Notes under the pieces: model-generated | What the model was told of the DNA's origin: nothing | The model's database searches: none | Seen by the model: only the letters and a program-made list of their open reading frames with translations | Source of the DNA: Saccharum officinarum | Lineage: Eukaryota; Streptophyta; Magnoliopsida; Poales; Poaceae | Length of the DNA: 64,000 nucleotides | NCBI GenBank assembly: GCA_020631735.1 | Contig: CM036160.1 | Coordinates: forward strand, 8,710,746 to 8,774,745 | Direction of reading: 5' to 3' | Shown here: piece by piece, positions 34,313 through 42,868 of the stretch | Position numbering within the stretch: position 1 is the first letter of the stretch | Layout: every line of letters starts with the position of its first letter | Position numbers and translations under genes: made by a program

Positions 34313-34531
34313 TTTGCAGAAAAATGTACTGTAGAGGACCGCCCCTATAAATACGTATTATAGGGGTGGGGCGGCTGGTAACACCAACCACCTCTATAAA
34401 TCGATTTGTATGGGCGGTCTGAAAACCGCCCCTACAAATACATGATTTGTAGAGACGGTATGTAGGGGCGGCTGGCTGAGCCGCCTCTACAAAGTCTCAC
34501 CAGTCGCCCCTACAAACCATTCCTGTAGTAG

Positions 34532-34901
34532 GGAACAAAATATAAAGAAAGTTTAACAAACATTTGGAGCAGTTTGGAAGTTTTCAAAAGCTTAGAATTT
34601 TGGAAAAGTTTAGCAAACTTTGGCTTCGTAAAAAGTTGAAAGGGTTTGGCAAATTTTGCCTTGAAGGGTTGAAAGCGAAAATGGAACATTCCGATTAGTA
34701 ATCAACTTCTGATTGTCTAACTTACATATCATCGTCAGTTCCCAATCACTAGTTGACGCGCGTGCGCTCTACCATATAACAGTGCACGTACGCATGGCAC
34801 ATGGAGAATCCACCATATAACAATATACAGATATGTGGCGTATGGGGGGACCGGGGACTGAGCGTGGATGGAGATGCGGGGAGGGGAGCGGACCAGGTGC
34901 T
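34532..34901. other. Spacer between CACTA end and virus array, nothing recognised
   Basis: A/T-rich with repeated TTTGGCAAA/TTAGCAAAC phrases, then a GC-rich end. No frames of interest. Confidence 0.5.
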
Positions 34902-35146
34902 CAGTAGTGTCACTGTATATTCCTTTTGCGCTGTCCTCTGACAGGCTTATCTTCACGTGATATTTTTTGGATTTTTGGAATTTTCTGGGTATGGTCTTCC
35001 ACGCCCGAATGATTGATGTGCAAACATCAAATCAAATCACAGGCATGCTTATATTATCTTCCCACGGCCAAATTGTTGATAACGCCTTATCAACATAAGG
35101 AATGACTATTCTTTTATATATTGAATTGAAGCTATATTGACTTCAT

Positions 35147-36040
35147 CTAATATTCTGGCTGTTGCCCATGACCTCTGATGTCTAACATGTGATCATCCAA
35201 CATGTCATCATTATTATTATTATCATCCTCGGATATTTGTATTTTTGACTCATAGTCTTTCTTTATATATTCTTCATAATCTCTCTTTATATTTTCTTCG
35301 TAATCTTGATTTATATCTTCAAACTTCCCATTTATTTCATGTCTTACTTCCTGCAAGACTTCTTCCATTATATTTTTCTTTAACTGAGGAATTATTGATT
35401 CTAGTTTTTCTTTTACCTTTTTCTCAATAATTTCATTATTCAGCAATTCTGTCTCTTTTTTTACAACATCTTTATATGTGGGTATTCTTGAAGATCCTTC
35501 TTCTCTTATATTTACTCCTGGCAAATTTATTTTCACATCTTTTGCCCTTTTATATTTTTGAATATAGTCTTTTGCTGCTGGTTCTATGAAATAATTTATT
35601 CCCAAAATACTTCTCGCATATGAAAGAGCTTGATCAATATCTGTATATTTTTTCCATGATACTCCTCCATCATTTTCTCTTTCTACTTGTTGGGCTATGA
35701 TTGATTCAAATGTTATATATATTCCTGGTGTTTTTCCCCTATATATAACATATATGGGTTTTTTCTCCATATTTCCAGATAGTTCTTTTGGCTGTATTTT
35801 TCCATTAATCATATGAAAATATTCAGCTAAGCTATTCAATACTGCTAGCATATAACCTCTGTCTTCTCTCTTATTATTGTATTGGAACCAGAAATTATCT
35901 AAGATGCATTCTTGTATTTCATCTAGAGCAATATGATCTCGAGGCTTAAATTTAAATGTATTTGGTGGGAAAATTCTTAATTTATTATCAGTTCCAAAAC
36001 TGAAATATTCACCGCCGACAGGGCTTGTTCCTTTCTTCAT
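35147..36040 (-). CDS. Endogenous virus ORF2, viroplasmin/transactivator-like protein (unit A)
   Basis: 297 codons. The start ATG overlaps the ORF1 stop as ATGA, typical of caulimovirid reinitiation. Residues about 93-148 match the viroplasmin (Caulimo_VI) / RNase H1 N-terminal fold: YVIYRGKTPGIY and WKKYTDIDQALSYA. This is followed by a long Lys/Glu coiled coil and an acidic Asn/Asp tail with repeated EENIKRDYEEYIKKDYE-type units. In caulimovirids the related protein forms inclusion bodies and helps translation of downstream frames. This copy is open throughout. Confidence 0.8.
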   Translation of the reverse strand: MKKGTSPVGGEYFSFGTDNKLRIFPPNTFKFKPRDHIALDEIQECILDNFWFQYNNKREDRGYMLAVLNSLAEYFHMINGKIQPKELSGNMEKKPIYVIYRGKTPGIYITFESIIAQQVERENDGGVSWKKYTDIDQALSYARSILGINYFIEPAAKDYIQKYKRAKDVKINLPGVNIREEGSSRIPTYKDVVKKETELLNNEIIEKKVKEKLESIIPQLKKNIMEEVLQEVRHEINGKFEDINQDYEENIKRDYEEYIKKDYESKIQISEDDNNNNDDMLDDHMLDIRGHGQQPEY

Positions 36041-39027
36041 TCCTGCAAAATAGATGATCGTGAAAATATATCAGGTAAAGTATTATCTTTACCCTTTATA
36101 TGCTCAAATATTACTTTATAACCATTTCCGGTAATAATATCTTCAAATAGAACCCATCTCCTAGTTGAACTTTTCTTACTATTAACTTTATTATAATACT
36201 TGCATATGGCTTCACAGTCTGTTCTTACTGTGAACTCTTTGAATCCTAGGTATAATCTGAAAGCATTTATTGCATTGATAACAGCTAAAATTTCTCTATC
36301 TGTATTATTTATTGCTTTTAACTTATATTTACCTGAAGCATATCTACATATTTTTTCTTCTAACTTTGATGAGTATTTGTGCGGCTTTTGTTTAAGTATT
36401 GCACCCCATCCTAATTCTGATGCATCTGTCTCTATAATAAAATAATTATCATCCAAAGGTAGCTCTAAGGGTTTTAAATCTTTGACCCTTTCTTTTATAT
36501 TTCTTACTAGTTTTATGTCTTCAGAGTTAAAATGCTTCTGCCCATTTTTTCTTAACTTTGAATACAGTGGACCAGCTAGCTTTGCTAAATTCTCAATATA
36601 ATTTCTAGCATAATTTACTATTCCTAAGAATTGTTGTAAAGTCTTTTTATCATTCATGACATCAGGAAATTGTAAAATTTTCTTTGCAATATGATCTTGT
36701 AAATGAATTTTTCCGTCTCTAATTTCATGACCTAGAAAATTTATCTTTTCTTTGCATATTTCCATTTTTCTTTTAGAAAGTATCAACCCATGTTGTTCTA
36801 CCTTTCTAAAAAATGTTTCTAAATGGGCTATATGCTCCTTGTAGGATTTTGAAAAGATTAAAAGATCATCAATATAGACCAATATAAATTCTTGATTTTC
36901 ATTAAAGATATTCTGCATTTTCCTTTGAAATAAAGCAGGGGCATTTTTTAATCCTAAAGGCATTACTATCCATTCAAAATGACCTTGAGGACATGTGAAA
37001 GCTGTCCATTCTATTGATTCTTCTGCCATTTTTACTTGCCAAAACCCAGCTTTTAAATTAAATTTTGAGAAATATTTACATCCTTGTATCCTATTTATCC
37101 ATTCTTGCTTATTTGGAATATTATATCCATCTTCTATAGTATTATCATTTAGTCTTTTATAATTAATAACCATTCTTGATTTTCCTCTAGCTATTTCAGC
37201 ATGATTTCTAACTATAAATGCTGCTGATCTATGAGGACTTCGGCTTTCTCTTATTGCTCCTAATTTTAGTAATTCTTCTATATGCATTTTAAATTCTTCT
37301 ATGTCTTTAGGTGTTGCTTCTATAGGACTAGTCTTAATTATATAGTTTGGGTTTATTATATTAATTCTACAAACTATACCATTCTTATCCCAATGCTTCA
37401 TTGGTATTTCTCCAATTATTTGAATATCTTCTAATCTTTGTACTATTTTATCTATGTCTTTTTTAGATTTTATATCTCTATACCAATTTGGTGCTAGTGA
37501 TTGCAAACTGATGCATTCTATACTTGAATTTGTTATATGAAATATTTCTATATTTTCGCCTAACTCTTCATCTATATAATTTTCAGATTCTTCAGTTTCT
37601 AAATTAGAATTTATAGATTTACGTATTTCTGTCATATATGGAATATTATCTTGATGAGGAATGAATGTAATTCCCTGTTCATGTATGATCGTTGTTTGCA
37701 CTGAATATTGTAAAAATCTTAATCCTAATAACATATCAACATTTATCATAGATAGATCTCTTATTGTAATTTCGTCTATTATGTATTTTGTATTATTTAT
37801 TTGTATTTCAACATTATAAGCTAATTGATTATGAGGCCTTTTTATTCCAGACATATCAGTAGATATTTCTGCTTTATCTTGGTCTATTGTATGAACTATT
37901 TCTGGACATCTTGTAAAATATTTATCATGTATAATATTCTTAGTACAACCGGTATCTACCAATGCTAATATTTTATAAGTGACGGTAGGAGTTAAGTTTA
38001 ATTTTATAGGTATTCTTATTCCTACTATCTCTCTAAATGGTAGCTTAACTATATATTTGCTCCCAAAGCTTATTATGGCATCTTTTAATTGTATAGTCTT
38101 ATCATTTTTTCTGGTGGTTATTGCTTGATCCCTAAGCTCAGTATTACCAGTAACATTTTCTACTGCCTTACTTTCTTCATTAAGTTCTATCTTAATTCTT
38201 AGCTCTTCTAGTTCTGCTTCTAAGTTATTTATTCTGTGTTCTAAATTTCTAACTCTACTTGCTAATATTTTATCATCTGATTCTAACTCTACCTCTTGTC
38301 TCCATTTCTGATTATTTTCTTTTAAGCATGAAATACAAGCTTGCTTTAAGCATTTACTACATGTAAATCTATTTTCTTGACTAGGATAGTATATACAGAA
38401 AATACATTTTATATTATAATCACCTCTTCCTTTTATCCAATCATGATTACAACCTTCTTGATCCATTAATTCAGTTTTTGCTTCTATTGGATTATTAGAT
38501 ATTATATCTAACCCTTCTATAGCATTATCCAGATTGCATAATTCTTCATCACCTAAGGAGTTTATAAAATCATTATAACTTTGAACGTTATCTACTTCTT
38601 CTACATAACTTTCTAATAAAAACTGTTGACTACTTTCTAATTCTTCTACTTCTTTTATGATATATTTGGTATTACTACTTTGCACCACTTCTTCATTTGT
38701 AGTACAATCTAAGCTATTATTCTGCACAACTTCTTTAATATTATTATTCTTTTCTTCCTTCTTATTCACCTTAGCTTCCTGTTCCTTTATCACAACAGGT
38801 GCTTCAACATATTTATTCTCTAGCTTCCTTTCTTCCTTGATATTATTAAGATAATATATTTTTCGTATAAAATATATTTCTTTCTCTCTAATAGCATTCC
38901 ATTCACATATCATAGAGTTTTTGTATTCATCACGAACTTTGCTTAACTTTTGTTCATAATTTTTTATTTCATTTTCTAAATCTAAATTATCCATTATCAA
39001 TACTTCTAGTATATCCCTTAATTTCAA
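36037..39027 (-). CDS. Endogenous virus ORF1, protease-RT-RNase H polyprotein (unit A), RT catalytic Asp lost
   Basis: 996 codons, open. The N-terminal 190 residues are charged and coiled-coil-like. A zinc finger at residues 208-234 has the spacing C-X2-C-X11-C-X2-C-X4-C-X2-C, which I recall as specific to florendoviruses. Then follow the aspartic protease (LVDTG, 357-360), RT (motif A at about 653-661, YIDD at 718-721) and RNase H (ETDAS at 866-870, TDCEA at 936-940). No coat or movement protein domain is seen. In motif A the catalytic Asp (residue 657) is Asn: codon AAT at 37057-37059 against GAT in unit C. This copy should therefore be polymerase-dead although its frame is intact. A second Met at residue 12 could be the true start, since the first lies only about 15 nt after the PBS. 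Confidence 0.9.
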   Translation of the reverse strand: MKLRDILEVLIMDNLDLENEIKNYEQKLSKVRDEYKNSMICEWNAIREKEIYFIRKIYYLNNIKEERKLENKYVEAPVVIKEQEAKVNKKEEKNNNIKEVVQNNSLDCTTNEEVVQSSNTKYIIKEVEELESSQQFLLESYVEEVDNVQSYNDFINSLGDEELCNLDNAIEGLDIISNNPIEAKTELMDQEGCNHDWIKGRGDYNIKCIFCIYYPSQENRFTCSKCLKQACISCLKENNQKWRQEVELESDDKILASRVRNLEHRINNLEAELEELRIKIELNEESKAVENVTGNTELRDQAITTRKNDKTIQLKDAIISFGSKYIVKLPFREIVGIRIPIKLNLTPTVTYKILALVDTGCTKNIIHDKYFTRCPEIVHTIDQDKAEISTDMSGIKRPHNQLAYNVEIQINNTKYIIDEITIRDLSMINVDMLLGLRFLQYSVQTTIIHEQGITFIPHQDNIPYMTEIRKSINSNLETEESENYIDEELGENIEIFHITNSSIECISLQSLAPNWYRDIKSKKDIDKIVQRLEDIQIIGEIPMKHWDKNGIVCRINIINPNYIIKTSPIEATPKDIEEFKMHIEELLKLGAIRESRSPHRSAAFIVRNHAEIARGKSRMVINYKRLNDNTIEDGYNIPNKQEWINRIQGCKYFSKFNLKAGFWQVKMAEESIEWTAFTCPQGHFEWIVMPLGLKNAPALFQRKMQNIFNENQEFILVYIDDLLIFSKSYKEHIAHLETFFRKVEQHGLILSKRKMEICKEKINFLGHEIRDGKIHLQDHIAKKILQFPDVMNDKKTLQQFLGIVNYARNYIENLAKLAGPLYSKLRKNGQKHFNSEDIKLVRNIKERVKDLKPLELPLDDNYFIIETDASELGWGAILKQKPHKYSSKLEEKICRYASGKYKLKAINNTDREILAVINAINAFRLYLGFKEFTVRTDCEAICKYYNKVNSKKSSTRRWVLFEDIITGNGYKVIFEHIKGKDNTLPDIFSRSSILQE

Positions 39028-39041
39028 ATTTTATTAACCAG

Positions 39042-39053
39042 GCTCCGATACCA
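39042..39053 (-). other. Viral primer binding site (unit A)
   Basis: The minus strand reads TGGTATCGGAGC, one base from the initiator-Met complement. It marks the conventional origin of the viral map. Confidence 0.85.
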
Positions 39054-40416
39054 CTGTAGACGGCGGGGACGGAACCGACGCGTAAACTCGAACTCGAAAT
39101 TCAAACTTAAAATTCGCGAGTTACTATTCACAGCACTATTCAAATTCAGCGGCTACTATTCAAATTCACGGTACTATTCAAAATACCGGGTACTATTCAA
39201 ATTCGGAATATGAACAGTGCACGAGCACTTTCACCCGAGTGGCTCAGGCACCCAAATGCTTTACTATTCAGCCTACTATTCGGCACTATTCGAGACACTA
39301 TGCGGAGCACTTCGTGAGTGGCGGATGGATGAATTCGTGCGTGATTAACTAGTGCGAGTGATTAGCGAATATGCAGTATGCGGAAGTAAATATTCTCAGG
39401 ATCTTGTGCAGGCTGGCGAGACCAAAAATTCAGCCGGTGGTGAGACTATGCTTGTGTCAGTCCTACTCGGTACTCACCGTATGCATCACTAGCTCGCTTC
39501 AGAACCGGGCCTACCAGTTCTTCTCCCTCGCTATCCCCAGCCACTATCACACAGGACTCAGGCCCTATCGTCTCCCTAGGCAGTTCCACCCGAAGGGAAC
39601 ACTTCTCTGCGCAAACAAGGTTCTCTACAGACGCCGCTACCAGGGCTAACACGAGAACAACACACGCAGATGTTTCTCCTCTAGGGTCCCTAGTATAGAG
39701 ACATCGCCCCATATGAACGAGCTTAAAGGAAAACAGGGATTAAAATAGGAAAGCTTAATTCATTTCCACAGAGCAAGCTTACATACGGCTTTCCCTTTCG
39801 GGAAACCCCAAGCACTTACCACAAACCTTAGAGATTACCTTACAAGCTCAGGAAGATCACGTGGCCTTCCCTTATTCTCTAATTTACAACACTGGTGGTG
39901 GAGTAATACAACGGAAGTGGAGTATTACTATTCGGTGGATGATTTTCAGATGGCTTCTGAGATCATGTCTTCATGGCGTATGTGTGAGTGGAGTGGACTG
40001 AAGAGAGCGCTGCTGGTCTTCAGTGTGTGGAATGAGGTCTGATCTTTTGTTCTTCCCTGGTGGTCGATGATGAATGCAGGCGTCGGACATCTCCTTTTAA
40101 AGAGCGGAGGGAGCCTTCTGGAGTGCCTTCGTGCTTATCCTCTGGCTTGCTTCGAGTCGAAGTCTTCTGCCTTCTGGAGGATAAGGATGCTGCGTCTTCA
40201 ATTATCTTCAAGTACTGTTGCCTGGACAGCTGGACGGTGCTGCTGTCTCCAATAATTGTCCTGGCTACAGTAGTGTCACTGTATATTCCTTTTGCGCTGT
40301 CCTCTGACAGGCTTATCTTGATATTTTTTGGATTTTTGGAATTTTCTGGGTATGGTCTTCCACGCCCGAATGATTGATGTGCAAACATCAAATCAAATCA
40401 CAGGCATGCTTACATT
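39054..40416 (-). promoter_or_regulatory. Viral leader and promoter region (unit A)
   Basis: In minus orientation it contains a promoter area (TATA-like TTTAAAAGG near 40093-40101), a long leader with short frames, and a GNRA-type hairpin (TTTCCC-GAAA-GGGAAA at 39790-39805). Next to the PBS is a run of short ACTATTCAAA repeats (39120-39295). An 88-codon frame (39446-39712) is kept in all three leaders, but whether it is translated is unknown. Unit A lacks the CACGTGA bases present in the other copies at the corresponding place (near 40319). Confidence 0.65.
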
Positions 40417-41997
40417 ATCTAAATTATCCATTATCAACACTTCTAGTATATCCCTTAAATTCAAATTCTATTAACCAGGCTCTGATACCACTGTATACAC
40501 TGTAGACGGCGGGGGCGGAACCGACGCGTAAACTCGAACTCGAAATTCAAATTTAAAATTCGCGACTTACTATTCACAGCACTATTCAAATTCAGCGGCT
40601 ACTATTCAAATTCACGGTACTATTCAAAATACCGGGTACTATTCAAATTCGGAATATGAACAGTGCACGAGCACTTTCACCCGAGTGGCTCAGGCACCCA
40701 AATGCTTTACTATTCAGCCTACTATTCGGCACTATTCGAGACACTATGCGGAGCACTTCGTGAGTGGCGGATGGATGAATTCGTGCGTGATTAACTAGTG
40801 CGAGTGATTAGCGAATATGCAGTATGCGGAAGTAAATATTCTCAGGATCTTGTGCAGGCTGGCGAGACCAAAAATTCAGCCGGTGGTGAGACTATGCTTG
40901 TGTCAGTCCTACTCGGTACTCACCGTATGCATCACTAGCTCGCTTCAGAACCGGGCCTACCAGTTCTTCTCCCTCGCTATCCCCAGCCACGATCACACAG
41001 GACTCAGGCCCTATCGTCTCCCCAGGCAGTTCCACCCGAAGGGAACACTTCTCTGCGCAAACAAGGTTCTCTACAAACGCCACTACCAGGGCTAACACGA
41101 GAACAACACACGCAGAGGTTTCTCCTCTAGGGTCCCTAGCATAGAGACATCGCCCCATATGAACGAGCTTAAAGGAAAACAGGGATTAAAATAGGAAAGC
41201 TTAATTCATTTCCACAGAGCAAGCTTACATACGGCTTTCCCTTTCGGGAAACCCCAAGCACTTACCACAAACCTTAGAGATTACCTTACAAGCTCAGGAA
41301 GATCACGTGGCCTTCCCTTATTCTCTAATTTACAACACTGGTGGTGGAGTAATACAACGGAAGTGGAGTATTACTATTCGGTGGATGATCTTCAGATGGC
41401 TTCTGAGATCATGTCTTCATGCAGTATGTGTGAGTGGAGTGGACTGAAGAGAGCGCTGCTGGTCTTCAGTGTGTGGAATGAGGTCTGATCTTTCGTTCTT
41501 CCCTGGTGGTCGATGTGGTCGATCTCCAATCTTCGATCTTCGATTTTCGATGATGAATGCAGGCGCCGGGCTTCTCCTTTTAAAGACTGAGTGGAGCCTT
41601 CTGGAGTGCCTTCGTGCTTATCCTCTGGCTTGCTTCGAGTCGAAGTCTTCTGCCTTCTGGAGGATAAGGATGCTGCGTCTTCAATTATCTTCAAGTACTG
41701 TTGCCTGGACAGCTGGACGGTGCTGCTGTCTTCAATAATTGTCCTGGCTACAGTAGTGTCACTGTATATTCCTTTTGCGCTGTCCTCTGACAGGCTTATC
41801 TTCACGTGATATTTTTTGGATTTTTGGAATTTTCTGGGTATGGTCTTCCACGCCCGAATGATTGATGTGCAAACATCAAATCAAATCACAGGCATGCTTA
41901 TACTATCTTCCCACGGCCAAATTGTTGATAACACCTTATCAACATAAGGAATGACTATTCTTTTATATATATTGAATTGAAGCTATATTGACTTCAT
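40417..41997 (-). mobile_element. Deleted viral unit B: ORF1 start stub, PBS and leader
   Basis: At 40417-40420 the leader of unit A joins directly to the first codons of ORF1 of unit B, removing about 3.9 kb (ORF2 and nearly all of ORF1). Both parental sequences share ATCT at the join, a 4-bp microhomology. The PBS of unit B (40479-40490) reads the canonical TGGTATCAGAGC. Its leader differs from A and C by a 9-bp insertion next to the PBS (CTGTATACA phrase) and by an expanded TCGAT-rich stretch at 41510-41550. Confidence 0.8.
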
Positions 41998-42868
41998 CTA
42001 ATATTCTGGCTGTTGCCCATGACCTCTGATGTCTAACATGTGATCATCCAACATGTCATCATTATTATTATTATCATCCTCGGATATTTGTATTTTTGAC
42101 TCATAGTCTTTCTTTATATATTCTTCATAATCTCTCTTTATATTTTCAAACTTCCCATTTATTTCATGTCTTACTTCCTGCAAGACTTCTTCCATTATAT
42201 TTTTCTTTAACTGAGGAATTATTGATTCTAGTTTTTCTTTTACCTTTTTCTCAATAATTTCATTATTCAGCAATTCTGTCTCTTTTTTTTACAACATCTT
42301 TATATGTGGGTATTCTTGAAGATCCTTCTTCTCTTATATTTACTCCTGGCAAATTTATTTTCACATCTTTTGCCCTTTTATATTTTTGAATATAGTCTTT
42401 TGCTGCTGGCTCTATGAAATAATTTATTCCCAAAATACTTCTCGCATATGAAAGAGCTTGATCAATATCTGTATATTTTTTCCATGATACTCCTCCATCA
42501 TTTTCTCTTTCTACTTGTTGGGCTATGATTGATTCAAATGTTATATATATTCCTGGTGTTTTTCCCCTATATATAACATATATGGGTTTTTTCTCCATAT
42601 TTCCAGATAGTTCTTTTGGCTGTATTTTTCTATTAATCATATGAAAATATTCAGCTAAGCTATTCAATATTGCTAGCATATAACCTCTGTCTTCTCTCTT
42701 ATTATTGTATTGGAACCAGAAATTATCTAAGATGCATTCTTGTATTTCATCTAGAGCAATATGATCTCGAGGCTTAAATTTAAATGTATTTGGTGGGAAA
42801 ATTCTTAATTTATTATCAGTTCCAAAACTGAAATATTCACCTCCGACAGGGCTTGTTCCTTTCTTTAT
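41998..42868 (-). pseudogene. Endogenous virus ORF2 (unit C), broken
   Basis: It is nearly identical to the unit A ORF2 but carries three changes. The start codon is ATA instead of ATG, a T7 run in unit A is T8 here (42283-42290) and shifts the frame, and a 24-bp in-frame repeat unit is missing near 42147. The product cannot be made. Confidence 0.9.

Larger units (their letters stand above)
33150..34531 (+). mobile_element. 3' end of a CACTA (En/Spm) transposon, truncated
   Basis: It contains the last three exons of a CACTA-associated Ulp1-like gene, then a nested TA-flanked MITE, then subterminal repeats (34330-34531). The repeats carry copies of TGTAGGGGCGGCTGG in both orientations, and the stretch ends CCATTCCTGTAGTA. 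The expected terminal TAGTG reads TAGTA here, one base off. The left side is cut by the LTR junction. Confidence 0.75.

Noticed and set aside
34735..40391. Short plus-strand frames opposite the viral ORFs
   Set aside because: They are antisense shadows of strongly conserved viral genes, with hydrophobic low-complexity translations.
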